Made by a program: the position numbers and the translations under genes | From: Bombyx mori | Taxonomy: Eukaryota > Arthropoda > Insecta > Lepidoptera > Bombycidae | Assembly (NCBI RefSeq): GCF_030269925.1 | Contig: NC_085109.1 | Coordinates: forward strand, 7,564,001 to 7,628,000 | Length of the DNA: 64,000 nt | Direction: 5' to 3' | Notes under the pieces: model-generated | The model's database searches: none | The model's input: the letters and a program-made list of their open reading frames with translations, nothing else | Told to the model about the DNA's origin: nothing | Part shown: positions 23,411 through 34,656 of the stretch, in pieces | How the letters are laid out: each line of letters begins with the position of its first letter | How positions within the stretch are numbered: the stretch's first letter is position 1

Positions 23411-24273
23411 AGGACCGCGAGCTCCGCGTAGTAATACGCGGAGTACCGAAAGAACTAGACATAGACTACGTTAAGGAGGACCTGATCGCTCAGGCACTCC
23501 CTATAGTTAGTGTGCATCGGATGCACAGTGGGCGGGGCAAGCAGCCCTACAACATGATACTCGTCGCGTTGGAGCCAACCCCGGAGGCAAAAAAGAAAAT
23601 CTCATGCCTCTCGACAGTTTGCGGCCTATCCGGGGTCTCCATCGAAGCCCCCCATAAACGTGGCACTCCCGGGCAGTGCTACAGATGCCAGCTTTACGGC
23701 CACTCGGCTCGTAATTGCCACGCGCGCCCCCGCTGCGTAAAGTGCCTCGGCGACCACGCCACATTAGATTGCTCGCGAGTTAGGGAAACCGCGACCGAAC
23801 CTCCAAGCTGTGTCCTATGCCTTAAGCAAGGGCACCCCGCGAACTACCGTGGATGTCCTAGGGCTCCGCGAAAACGTCCAACTCACCCGGCTCCGCGAAC
23901 CGTCGGCCCAAAGACTTCGGCACCTTCAGTGCCGAAACCCGCCTTCGTGCCGGCTGCAGTTCCCACGGTCTCGGCGTGGAAAAAACCGCTGCCGTATACT
24001 AAGGCGGGAACGGAAACCGCACCCCCGCCCCCGCTCGTGACACGCCCCGCGCCCCAGCCTCTGCTCGCACCTCGCCCCGCGCCCGCGTTCCGTCCCCCGC
24101 AACCCTCTGCCGTCAACGACTTCGCGCTCGTGCGCGACTTCGTCACCGCGGTGAACTTCGACCGTCTGCGATCGTTCGCTGACGCTATCCGTAGGTCAGG
24201 AACCCCCGAACAGCGGCTCGCGGCCGCCTTCGACCACATGGACGTTTACGAGTCCGTGTCGCGTACGTTATAA
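23411..24273 (+). CDS. LINE-A ORF1 (gag-like nucleic-acid-binding protein), 5'-truncated
   Basis: ORF1 proteins bind the element's RNA and help carry it to the target. The element-derived part starts about KDRELRVVIRGVPKEL. It continues into a 'GCYRCQ.YGHSARNC'-type region with three zinc knuckles: CYRCQLYGHSARNC (CX2CX4HX4C), CVKCLGDHATLDC (CX2CX3HX4C) and CVLCLKQGHPANYRGC. A proline-rich linker and a short acidic-basic C-terminus follow. An open frame extends left to an ATG at 23341, but that first part lies before the target duplication, so it is host flank read through by chance. The N-terminal third of the usual ORF1 is missing. It ends 18 nt before the ORF2 start, as is common for Jockey-type elements. 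Confidence 0.8.
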
Positions 24274-24291
24274 AATCTTTACCGGTAATCA

Positions 24292-27174
24292 ATGGCGCAA
24301 AAAGGTAGAGAAAAACCGTATTCCCTTACGTTAGCATTCTACAATGCTAACGGACTCGCGCGGCAACGCGATCAAATTTTCGAATTCCTCCGCGACAATC
24401 TTATAGATATCTTGTTAGTGCAGGAGACCTGTCTGAAGCCCTCGCGTCGCGACCCGAAAGTCGCGAACTACGTCATGGTTAGGAATGACAGACTCACCGC
24501 CTCGAAAGGCGGGACTGCCATTTACTATAGACGGGCCCTGCACGTTGTCCCTCTCGATACTCCCTCGCTCTTACATATCGAGGCGTCAGTGTGCCGTATC
24601 TCGCTGACGGGACACCAGCCGATCGTCATCGCATCCGTTTATCTCCCCCCGGACAAGCCCCTCCTGAGCAGTGACATCGAGTCACTGTTCGGCATGGGAG
24701 ACTCCGTCATCCTGGCAGGCGATTTAAATTGCCACCACACTAGGTGGAACTGCCATCGTACAAACGTTAACGGTAGGCGTCTCGACGCGTTTATAGACGA
24801 CCTCACCTTTGAAATAGTCGGTCCCCCAACTCCAACATGTTATCCGTATAACATCGCGCTCCGTCCGAGCACTATAGACCTGGCATTGCTTAGGAACGTA
24901 ACTCTGCGCTTGCGTTCCATCGAAGCAATGTCAGAGCTCGACTCAGACCACCGACCTGTCGTTATGCAGCTCGGTCGCCCTCACAACCCAGTCACTGTTA
25001 CGAGGACCATGGTGGATTGGAATAAGCTGGGCACGTGCCTAGCCGACGCCGCTCCGCCAATCCTCCCTTACGGCCCGGATTCGAATCCATCCCCCGAGGA
25101 CACCGTCGAATCCATTAACATCATTACCGATCACATCTCTTCCGCGATCATTAGATCTTCTAAAGAAGTCGATGTGGAGGACAGCTTCCACCGCATCAGA
25201 CTGTCCCCCGATCTTAGGAATCTCTTAAGAGTTAGGAACGCGGCAATCCGGGCCTACGATCGTCTTCCCACGCATTCAAACCGGATTCAGATGCGTCGTC
25301 TACAACGCGAAGTCCACTCCCGCTTAAGCGACGCGCGTAACGATAATTGGCATAGTTATTTAGAACAACTCGCGCCCTCCCACCAAGCATACTGGCGACT
25401 AGCTAGGACTCTCAAATCCGAAACTACCGCTACTATGCCTCCCCTCTTACGCCCTTCAGGCCAACCACCGGCATTCGATGACGATGACAAGGCTGAGCTG
25501 CTGGCCGATGCACTGCAAGAGCAGTGCACCACCAGCACTCAACACGCGGACCCCGAACACACCGAGTTAGTCGACAGGGAGGTCGAGCGCAGAGCTTCCC
25601 TGCCGCCCTCGGACGCGTTACCCCCCATTACCACTGACGAAGTTAGAGACGCGATCCACAACCTCCAACCTAGGAAGGCACCAGGCTCCGACGGCATCCA
25701 CAACCGCGCGCTAAAATTTTTGCCAGTCCAACTGATAGCAATGTTGGCTACAATTTTAAATGCCGCTATGACGCACTGCATCTTTCCCGCGGTGTGGAAA
25801 GAAGCGGACGTTATCGGTATACATAAGCCGGGCAAACCGAGAAACGAAACTTCTAGTTACCGTCCGATTAGTCTCCTCTCGACGATAGGAAAAATTTACG
25901 AACGTCTCCTTAGGAAACGCCTCTGGGATTTTGTTACCGCGAACAAAATTCTCATAGACGAACAGTTCGGATTCCGCTCAAAACACTCGTGCGTACAACA
26001 AGTGCACCGCCTCACGGAGCACATTCTGATAGGACTAAATAGGCGTAAACAAATCCCGACCGGCGCCCTCTTCTTCGACATCGCGAAGGCGTTCGACAAA
26101 GTCTGGCACAACGGTTTGATCTACAAACTGTACAACATGGGAGTGCCAGACAGACTCGTGCTCATCATACGAGACTTCTTGTCGAACCGTTCGTTTCGAT
26201 ATCGAGTAGAGGGAACTCGTTCTCGTCCCCGTCAACTGACTGCCGGAGTCCCGCAAGGCTCCGCGCTCTCCCCGTTATTATTTAGTTTGTATATCAATGA
26301 TATACCCCGGTCTCCGGAGACCCATCTAGCGCTCTTCGCCGACGACACGGCTATCTACTACTCGTGTAGGAAGATGTCGCTGCTTCATCGGCGACTCCAG
26401 ATCGCAGTAGCCACCATGGGACAGTGGTTCCGGAAGTGGCGAATAGACATCAACCCCACGAAAAGCGCAGCGGTGCTCTTCAAAAGGGGTCGCCCTCCGA
26501 ATATCACTTCGAGCATCCCACTCCGTAGTAGGCGCGCAAACACCTCCGCCGTTAGTCCCATCACTCTCTTTGGCCAGCCCATACCGTGGGTCTCGAAGGT
26601 CAAATATCTAGGCGTCACCCTCGACAGAGGGATGACATTCCGTCTCCATATAAAAACGGTACGCGACCGCGCCGCGTTTATTCTAGGACGACTCTATCCA
26701 ATGCTTTGTAGTCGAAGCAAACTGTCCCTCCGCAATAAGGTAACTCTCTACAAAACTTGTATACGCCCCGTCATGACGTATGCAAGCGTAGTGTTCGCTC
26801 ACTCAGCCCGCACCCACTTGAAATCCCTTCAGGTTATTCAATCACGATTCTGCAGGATAGCCGTCGGAGCGCCATGGTTCCTTAGGAATGTGGATCTCCA
26901 CGATGACCTGGAGCTCGACTCTCTTAGTAAGTATCTACAGTCGGCATCACTGCGCCATTTTGAGAAGGCGGCACGACATGAGAACCCTCTCATCGTAGCC
27001 GCTGGAAATTACATACCCGACCCAGTAGACCGAATGGTAAACCGTCGACGTCGCCCAAAGCACGTCATTACGGATCCTCCTGATCCATTAACGGTGCTTT
27101 TAGGCACCACAAGCACCGGTCACCGTCCTCGTCGAACCCGTCGCTTGCGACGAAGGGCTCGACGAGCGAACTAA
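24292..27174 (+). CDS. LINE-A ORF2: APE endonuclease-reverse transcriptase
   Basis: A 960-residue intact frame. ORF2 nicks target DNA and reverse-transcribes the element RNA at the nick. The endonuclease domain (about 1-230) shows LAFYNANGL (N18), LLVQETC (E45), LAGDLNCHH (D144, N146) and SDHRP (S218-H220). The reverse transcriptase shows FFDIAKAFDKVWH, TAGVPQGSALSPLLFSLYIN and the catalytic FADD at residues 682-685 (26335-26346). KVKYLGVTLD marks the thumb side. The C-terminus (HRPRRTRRLRRRARRAN) is very arginine-rich and is encoded by the same sequence that forms the start of the dispersed LINE-A tails. No stop or frameshift is seen, so the protein could be functional although the element is truncated at the 5' end. 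Confidence 0.92.
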   Translation: MAQKGREKPYSLTLAFYNANGLARQRDQIFEFLRDNLIDILLVQETCLKPSRRDPKVANYVMVRNDRLTASKGGTAIYYRRALHVVPLDTPSLLHIEASVCRISLTGHQPIVIASVYLPPDKPLLSSDIESLFGMGDSVILAGDLNCHHTRWNCHRTNVNGRRLDAFIDDLTFEIVGPPTPTCYPYNIALRPSTIDLALLRNVTLRLRSIEAMSELDSDHRPVVMQLGRPHNPVTVTRTMVDWNKLGTCLADAAPPILPYGPDSNPSPEDTVESINIITDHISSAIIRSSKEVDVEDSFHRIRLSPDLRNLLRVRNAAIRAYDRLPTHSNRIQMRRLQREVHSRLSDARNDNWHSYLEQLAPSHQAYWRLARTLKSETTATMPPLLRPSGQPPAFDDDDKAELLADALQEQCTTSTQHADPEHTELVDREVERRASLPPSDALPPITTDEVRDAIHNLQPRKAPGSDGIHNRALKFLPVQLIAMLATILNAAMTHCIFPAVWKEADVIGIHKPGKPRNETSSYRPISLLSTIGKIYERLLRKRLWDFVTANKILIDEQFGFRSKHSCVQQVHRLTEHILIGLNRRKQIPTGALFFDIAKAFDKVWHNGLIYKLYNMGVPDRLVLIIRDFLSNRSFRYRVEGTRSRPRQLTAGVPQGSALSPLLFSLYINDIPRSPETHLALFADDTAIYYSCRKMSLLHRRLQIAVATMGQWFRKWRIDINPTKSAAVLFKRGRPPNITSSIPLRSRRANTSAVSPITLFGQPIPWVSKVKYLGVTLDRGMTFRLHIKTVRDRAAFILGRLYPMLCSRSKLSLRNKVTLYKTCIRPVMTYASVVFAHSARTHLKSLQVIQSRFCRIAVGAPWFLRNVDLHDDLELDSLSKYLQSASLRHFEKAARHENPLIVAAGNYIPDPVDRMVNRRRRPKHVITDPPDPLTVLLGTTSTGHRPRRTRRLRRRARRAN

Positions 27175-27382
27175 CCCATAGACACAGCCCACTGAGTTTC
27201 TCGCCGGATCTTCTCAGTGGGTCGCGTTCCGATCCGGTGGTAGATTCTGCGAAGCACTGCTCTTGCTAGGGTCAGTGTTAGCAACTCTCCGGTTGAGCCC
27301 CGCGAGCTCACCTACTAACGTTAGGGCGAAGCTGAAATAGCCTCTCAAGGCTATCAGCATAGGTAGGGAATAAATAACGGCA

Positions 27383-28117
27383 TATGTTTTTCCTAATACT
27401 TAGGTACCTGTGATTTGTTCTTATTTATAATATGATTAATGACGTTCAATTTTGAAAATGTAATCAAATAAATAATGAGAAAAAAAAAAAACTATGAAGA
27501 ACTCATAAGAAGCAAAGTATATTCGTAGAAGATGCTTTTCGTAGCTAAATAACTCAATATCCTGACGCGATGTTTATTTGGCGTCATCATATTGTTTGCA
27601 TCAATTCTGTTACTAAAATAATAAGTCAGATGTGCCAAGCCGTTTGTCATTTCGGCGGTAATGAAAACGTGAAAACGATCAACGCATTCAGCAACCATTT
27701 CGGAGCAACATCAAACATATAACATTATATTTTCGTCTATCTGTAACACACTTAAAAGGTATTACTTAGGGTATACTTACTCATATTGCAACACTTCTTA
27801 TGAAAATAATTTACTATTCGATCCAAAGTTAAAAGAAGCACCGATACAGCTAATAATTATTCTTTTATTGCCATAAATGTTACAAACCAGAAGCCCGTAT
27901 GTATGCACGCCACTTGATAGCTGCCTCGTTCCAACACACGTTGCGACATCACTTTCTCTGGCGATCGGCACGTCGTAATGATTGTCGTCAACTCAATTGA
28001 ATATACACTCGGTTTTATGTACATACAACAAATAAATATGATATTTTAGCACCCATGAAAATGCAGTTCCACGCGGTGAACTTTCTCTTACTACTTCAAG
28101 AACATTCTATCGTCTTT
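27383..28117. other. non-coding stretch
   Basis: AT-rich; no supported gene. Confidence 0.45.
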
Positions 28118-28500
28118 TTCTCCACCTTATCCCACTAGGTGGGGTCGGCACAGCTAATTTTTCTCTTCCATTCTCTTCTATCAGCCGTCATCTCAACACT
28201 GACTCCTCTCCCTCTGATATCGTCATTCACACACTCCATCCTTCTTGTATTCTTCGATCGACTTCTTCCCCCTCTACCTTGCACTACCATTTCCGTACAT
28301 CTTCTAGTCACATGCATCTTCTCTCTACGCATCACTTGTCCATACCACGCTAACCGTCCGCTCTTTAATTTTTAGATTACCGGGGCTACTTTCACACTTC
28401 CTCTGATATACTCATTCTTTATCTTGTCCATTCTTGTCACTGCACACATCCATCTCAACCTTCGCATCTCTGCCGCATGCACTCCTCTTTCATGCTTTAA
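28118..28500 (-). mobile_element. LINE C-terminal fragment, endonuclease-reverse transcriptase type
   Basis: The minus-strand frame reads RWMCAVTRMDKIKNEYIRGS, VKVAPVI, one stop, LKSGRLAWYGQVMRREKMHV, ..MECVNDDIRGRGVSVEMTAD and RREWKRKISCADPT. This is the conserved C-terminal block 'LRW..G.T..D.IRN..IRG.L.VAP....L...RL.WYGHV.RR' of RTE/craniofacial-protein-like LINE ORFs. The in-frame stop and missing upstream domains make it a pseudogene fragment. Confidence 0.75.
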
Positions 28501-28509
28501 GTACTTACG

Positions 28510-30600
28510 TACTTTTACTTCAAAAATATTATATGTTTAAAAAAACCCAACAACGAACTCTACTTTAGTGGAAACTCTAGTAGAAACAGATTCGTAGTAA
28601 AAAGATTAACGTAATATATTTATAAAAGAATACATTTTAAACTAATGCAGGTCACACGCAGTCTGTTAAAGTAAACACTTTTATTACGTTGAACAATTTT
28701 CATATTAAGTATCTGGATTCGAGTTTCCGACAGATGCATTAGAGTTGTTGCAATCTGTGGGCGTATTTCCTCATTAAATTCATATTACACGTCACCATAG
28801 CACTAATAAATCAGAACCATAATTCGTTGATATATAGATTGAATAAACAATAGCTTTTGGTTCAGGAATAAAGAAAACCAAAATATGTCTTGCGGAAGCG
28901 ATAACTTTGGTTCATGTTTAAGTATTTTTATGAGTAGGTAAAGTTTTAAGTCCGTTACATCATTCTATCGGTCCAAGGATTTGACCGCAATGTGAAACAA
29001 AGACTTTTGTCCTTACTGTTATTATTATTTACAGCGACATTGAGAATGTTCTTTCGCCCACAATCACTTAAGAGAATGTTTTGTGTCAACTTACAAAATT
29101 AACTGACGACCTTTATGGAACAATCAAATATTTTTTGTGGAAAAACTATGTGTGTTTTTAATTAATATAACAATGAACTAAGTAAAGATTTTTTGAGCCG
29201 TACAACCAAAATGAAATAACAACTTCTTTGAAATTATGTCTGTAGATTGATGAGTAAATTTCATATATTACGAGTTAACGGATATACGAGTTAAGTCAAT
29301 TTATCGCTACTTGATCCCGGAATAGGTACCTCATATGGGTGTTTGGTGTGTATCTGTGTCAATTTTGGTTATCTATGGCTTAGTTATTATGGCTGTGTAC
29401 AAAATTGAGCTATAACTTCGTTATTAAGCTGTGAATAGCTTTTTAAAGACACGATTTCTGTGATTATGCAAATAACTTTTTAAGTAACATAGGTAGGTAG
29501 TCTTGGACATGAGAAAAAATCTCGAGTTTTATATAACCCAGAAGGTTTATTTCGTGACTATGTTTAGTGAAAAAAAAAAAGTCTGAATCAAGAACCTGTT
29601 TGTTGATGTCGGTTAAAGAAGAGAACGAATTTATAAATTAATTGGATACATTTAAATACTATGCTTTTAACTTACTTCAAATTAAATGTTGATTGAATCT
29701 ACAGCTTAGAGACCCAATCGAGGGTCATCGATAGTTTGAACAACGTAGCGGTGGCGAAATATCTTTACGAGTAAAATTCTAATGAAACAAAAACAATGAA
29801 TTTGTATGCAACACGCTCCATCATTCATAAACCTTCCACACGCTATAAGTCTCAAAATGTAAGCCGTAAAACTAACACGCTCGGACAGAAAACGTGTTTT
29901 TGTTATTCTTTACATTTTATTCTAACAGCATCTTGAAAATATGCAGTATATCTACTGTGAAACTTTTTAAATACCTACTGTGAGAATATAATGGGTTGAT
30001 AGTTAAGTTTCCCCTGAATTTTAATGCATACATTTTAAAATAATCGCAGTGTGTCTATGATATTTTAACCGACTTCAAAAAAGAAGGAGGTTCTCAAATT
30101 CGATTGTTTTTTCAAGTGAATGTGAATCTTGAAAGTTGATGCATCTCATTAAATGGGACCACCCATGTAATCAAGATTCTAACTAGAAGTTCTGGATTAA
30201 TTATTAATAATGCATATTAGAATCGACTACAACTACATTGATGTTATTCTCATTTTATTTTGTTTTGTTGATGTCGTTCTTTTTTAGTTAAAAAAATTCC
30301 TGTTACAATTATCCTTAAAATTAACCGTCAATTATTATAATTTAAAATATTTGATTTTATTGTAAAATAATACCGATATGTAGCATCCAAGCATTATCTC
30401 GTATAACCCTTACCTATGACTTATTTTCAATATATTTGCTGCAAAAGATAACAGCGTGTGAATATTATATCGAATTGTTATCAACGCAGTCAGACCTCAT
30501 TTCATTCCAACCTTACCAAGCATATTATTAAGTTTGATTATTTAACATAAATTAAATCTTAGCTCATTGAGGCTCATTGTTAAAATATAGCACAACCTAC
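28510..30600. other. non-coding stretch
   Basis: No exon supported. At 30066-30105 AACCGACTTCAAAAAAGAAG plus GAGGTTCTCAAATTCG is a scrap of a widespread lepidopteran repeat (from recollection). Confidence 0.45.
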
Positions 30601-30882
30601 CTGTTTTTGTGTTTTATCTGGAAGTATGATCGAAAGTTCGAACGATCTGTTTTTTTTGTCTCTGCTAGTTGTTCGCATCAGTTTGGATGAGGATCTCGTA
30701 ATGCTTTGCGCTTTCTCTGGCAACTTTAGCGCAACAATAGACATGCTTCGCGAAAGACGCCTTCCCAGTTTGCGAGTGCGCAGCGACATGGATCCTCCTA
30801 AGCCTCGCTTACTGCGCCCTTCTACCGTCGCCCCCGGTGCACCCTCCTCGACACTACCACTCTCTTCAACAGAACCAGCCAT
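30601..30882 (-). CDS. first coding exon of an unrecognised minus-strand gene
   Basis: ATG at 30882 opens 94 codons that end in phase 0 at a canonical donor, CAG|GTAGGT (30601/30600). The peptide is basic and serine-rich: MAGSVEESGSVEEGAPG, then SLRTRKLGRRLSRSMSIVAL, ITRSSSKLMRTTSRDKKN and FELSIILPDKTQKQ. The last 13 residues look like the first strand of a ubiquitin-like, RBD or FERM N-lobe, but this is only an impression. Codon use is richer in GC at third positions than the flanks. The following exons lie at lower coordinates, but I could not identify one within this window, so the first intron is long or the exon is orphaned. Confidence 0.6.
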
Positions 30883-31039
30883 CGCACTTTATATAATCAG
30901 CACAGAATATATTTTATACTATGTCAACAATCACATCTCCAATACATTAAGGTCACGAAATTGCACTACAAACATCCGAGTTTTCTCTTCACTGAGTCAT
31001 CTTGTGTCGCGAACAGAAGCAAACAAATCCATTAACAGA

Positions 31040-31420
31040 TGATCTGCATTGTTACGAAACGCTGTGATCGAAAATCAGGGTCGAGTAGCTCGGACTCAAC
31101 CCGGATCATATGGTCACGGAGCCGGTTTGCAAACACCCACAGTGTGAATCTCACGAGGTTGGACAATGTAACTATACGTAAACCATAAACTTCACATCGA
31201 AACAACTGGGATTTCAAGTTATTGTATGGGCTATCGTTTCGTTTAAAATAGAGCACGTTATCAAAAGCGTTGCTTGCGAGAGGAGAGCGGAATGCGCCGT
31301 GTGCGCTGCTATTCGCGGTAGAATAACGACTAGAAGCGAAACGAGGACCGATGCAACGCGCTAGTCGCGAACTGTCAGGAGACAGGCACCGCGCCCCGCC
31401 GCGGTTTGAATGCTGGCACC
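31040..31420 (-). promoter_or_regulatory. CpG-rich 5' region of the 30601-30882 exon
   Basis: Upstream of the minus-strand ATG, the stretch 31260-31420 is strongly enriched in CG compared with its surroundings (for example GAATGCGCCGTGTGCGCTGC and CACCGCGCCCCGCCGCGG). It probably holds the promoter or 5' UTR of the gene on the minus strand. Confidence 0.4.
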
Positions 31421-32607
31421 GTCACAACTTAAATCAAATTATATACCTACAATAATATAAGTTTGATTATTTACTCCTTTGAAATGCATTGTGCTTCAAT
31501 ATGGACAAAAAACCTCCAGTATTATGTTCAAACACAATAACCGATACGACACTCTCACGACATTTTACAATATGATTTAAAGCTTCAATCGCTGGTATAT
31601 ATAGTAAACTGTTTTATATAAAATAATAGATGTAACGGCAGTTTTAGTCAATGTGTTATAACATGTGCGAATATTTAACATATTTCGTATATAATAATAT
31701 ACTTAATGCATTAAACACAGCATGAGCTCCTAATAATAACATAAATGTTGTGAAAATTACAAAGTACACGAACGGAACTAAACACATATCAAGTTTTGCT
31801 TATTATAGGTCAATATTCAAGAGCTTTCAAGGTAATCGTGTTTTTGTATTTAAAACGAAGCATGTATGTATATGTTTCCTATTGTAAGTAGATTACTTAT
31901 AAATTAAATTATTGCATGAAAAATAGTTTATGCTTTTGAATGAATAGTGTTAAATTGACAGCAGGATTAAAAATTTTAAAGCACCGATGAAATAAAAATC
32001 TGAGAAATCGTCTTATTTGCATAGAAAGTACCTTTATGACTTGTGAAACTAGCCCCACAAGAAACAACTCTAGTGTATCTATTTATAGTTTCAAAATCAG
32101 ATACGACTAGGCTTTGAACCAACAAGGACCTTTAGTATCAATTTGACACTTTTTTACGACGTAAAAAGCTGAAATATGTAAGTTTTGTAGTTCGAGCTTG
32201 AGGCCTGCAACGTGGTAATATATCGATGCCTGCAACCTAGTCGGTTACTGCCATTTTGAGAATTACAAGGACCTTGTGAGTGACAGAATATCGTGATCAC
32301 AATTATTATTAAAACTACTTTCGAACGAACACTGCAAAGTATCCAAATAGTCAGAAATAATATTATAATGACGATAAAAAAGACGAATTAGAACATAAAA
32401 GTAGTTTTAATTATTTCTACGAGTCGCAAAAACCGCGGTAAATATGTATTACTACCTATATCTTATTCACACTAAATAACGTGTATTTTGTAAAAACTAC
32501 AAAATTAAACATGTTTTGTGTATATCTTTACTATCTAACATTTACTTTAAAAAAATATATATATGTAAATACGCGATCCTCAAATTTGGTTAGTTTTTGT
32601 CATAATA
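31421..32607. other. non-coding stretch with old repeat copy
   Basis: AT-rich. 32195-32415 resembles the repeat at 18925-19195 in its last part (AGTATCCAAATAGTCAGAAA, TTAGAACATAAAAGTAGTTT). No gene supported. Confidence 0.4.
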
Positions 32608-33748
32608 GGTTGGGGAAAAAGTTTCATCGCATTTTTTAAGAAAATTCACAACATTTTTTAATAAAGATTATTTACATTTAACTAAAGTATGTAGGTACCA
32701 TTTTGTTCGATAACTTTTGTTATCTTCTAGGTAGGGACATGATCCCATTGCTATAGAAATTTTGGGGCATCTGATCAAAATACCGCGACAATTAATTTTG
32801 GCAGTCCTCTCGTGATGTTAACCTGACACTGGCTAAAAAATTCTGAAGAGACAGAAACAGGAAATCTGAAGGTGCAAGGTCAGGATTATACGGCGGATGC
32901 ATTAACACCTCCCAGTCAAGCTCTCTTAATTTTTGCTGAGTGGCTAAAGATGTGTGAGGTCGAGCGTTATCATGATGAAAAACCACACGCCTTCTGTTGA
33001 TTAATCCCGGCCGCTTTCTCTCAACTTCTTGCTTTAATCTCATCAGTCGTTTGCAGTAGAGTTCAGAATCGATGGTCCTGCCTGGTGGTAACAGCTCATA
33101 ATGAATAATGCGCTTCCAATCCCACCACACACACAGGGTCACCCTTGTTGCGAGTTAATCCGGGTTTCGCCACAGTCTGTGAAGTCTGACCGGCCTTTGA
33201 CCACGACTTTTTTCGCACGTTCCTGTCGTACGTGATCCACTTTTCATCACCAGTTATCAGCTTCTTCAAAAATGGTTCGGTTTCATTACGTCGTAATAAA
33301 GAATCACAAATAAGTACACGGTTCATTAGGTTTCTTTCAGTGAGCTCGTGAGGTACCCAAATATCGAGCTTTTTTGTGTACCCAGTTTTTTTCAAATGCG
33401 CCAATACTGTTTTGTGGTCAATTCCCAGTTCTTCAGCTACGTCGTAACTACTGATATGCCAATCTTGCTCCACTTTTTCAAAAATGGCATCCATTTTATT
33501 CTTCGTAATAGGGCGACCAGAGCGACGTGCATCTTTGACATCAAATTTTTTAAAATGTATCGAATTTCTTCATTAAATTCACTCATCTTGACAGTACAAA
33601 AAAATAAATAAAAATCTGTAAAAATAATTATCTTCTTTAAAATTGAAACTTTTTATGATACCAAAACCAGCCAGTACAAATAGTATAGCCAAAGAGATTT
33701 TATTATAAGTTCATACATACTATAATGCCTAAAGACTTTTCCCCAACC
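32608..33748 (-). mobile_element. mariner element, decayed, 1141 bp
   Basis: Terminal inverted repeats GGTTGGGGAAAAAGTTTC (left) and, reverse-complemented, GGTTGGGGAAAAGTCTTT (right) are flanked by TA on both sides, the mariner/Tc1 target duplication. The interior carries a minus-strand mariner transposase pseudogene. It is shorter than the usual ~1.3 kb, in line with the N-terminal deletion described for the gene. Confidence 0.88.
32790..33586 (-). pseudogene. mariner transposase pseudogene (DD34D)
   Basis: Mariner transposases cut and paste the element with a DD34D triad. An ATG at 33586 starts MSEFNEEIRYIL, but the frame then jumps to FDVKDARRSGRPITKNKM. About 100 residues of the N-terminal helix-turn-helix are therefore missing, by an internal deletion. 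Next come the second DNA-binding helix region (ELGIDHKTVLAHLKKTGYTK), the first catalytic Asp in LITGDEKWITYDRN, and then a frameshift near 33122-33130 within a TGTGTGTGTGG run. The other frame gives KRIIHYELLPPG and HHDNARPH...YNPDLAPSD, with exactly 34 residues between the second and third Asp. The C-terminal part is broken by stops. It cannot make active transposase. Confidence 0.88.
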
Positions 33749-34656
33749 TATTATTAAATATAAAATTGTAAGCTTAAAAATGTGTAATAAATTAATAATA
33801 CGAGCGTAGACAACGGTACATTTACTGGGATACAACGATTTAATTTCTTGAATAAAACTTTTTATTTGCATTTGATGTTCGTGCAAACTAGACAAGCGAA
33901 CTGTTAAAATGTATTTTCAATGATTGTGACAATTTTAAATCAAATGTCAATGACATCGTTGTTAGCGAAAACGCTTATAATGTCGTAGTAGTTAATATTG
34001 TAACATTTTTGATAAAACGTGTTTTATGAGAACCTAATGCAGTGAGTGAACTAATTCTAATTTAACACACTTGTTTACATATTTGATACCTGTTTCTTAA
34101 TTCGAAGCAATTAATAGAAGTGAATGTTTGTCTGTTCGTAACGTATGCAATTATTCTCTGATTTCAATATTACTAATGACTGCTTTTTTTACTGTTTTTA
34201 AGTTGTTGGTATAAACAAATATGTACATAAGATTCATGTTATTATGATTAACGTATCCGTATTTATTATCGTTGCAATAAAATTCCCCGTTATTTCGTTC
34301 CTATTGTTTGAAAGTTTTCAAGCACTTATTTATCCTTTATGCTCTTTAGTTGTATAAGTTTTTTAAATCTTAATACTTTGAATATATTTACGCAATATTC
34401 TGAGGCAACTGGAATTTCGAAAGTTGCTTTATTGCACAATTAATATTACACAAATATATATACCTGCAATACAAATAAATAAAATCGGTATGTAGTTTTG
34501 ATTTCATCATTTTAAAGCTCAGTATATTTGTATCTTATAATAGTGAACACAAAGAAATAGAAAAATAATTGTGTTTCACTACCCAATCATGGTTCTTGGG
34601 ATAAGTTAGAATGAACATCAGTACAGTACAATTGGTAACATGTGATCTGATACATT
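33749..34656. other. non-coding stretch
   Basis: AT-rich; nothing supported. Confidence 0.45.

Larger units (their letters stand above)
23402..27382 (+). mobile_element. LINE-A: Jockey-type non-LTR retrotransposon, 5'-truncated
   Basis: The 3963-bp element (23411-27373) is bounded by the 9-bp direct repeat ATAACGGCA at 23402-23410 and 27374-27382, the target site duplication. GC content rises sharply at the left boundary. It contains most of ORF1 (CCHC knuckles), an intact ORF2 (endonuclease and reverse transcriptase) and a ~200-bp 3' UTR ending GGCTATCAGCATAGGTAGG with a short A-rich end. Seven truncated copies of its 3' end lie elsewhere in the window. The clade call rests on the triple zinc knuckle ORF1 and the ORF2 motifs. 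Full-length members should begin further upstream in ORF1 and a 5' UTR; both are missing here. Confidence 0.88.

Noticed and set aside
25356..26618. Antisense open frames inside LINE-A ORF2
   Set aside because: Shadows of a GC-rich coding sequence; no independent features.
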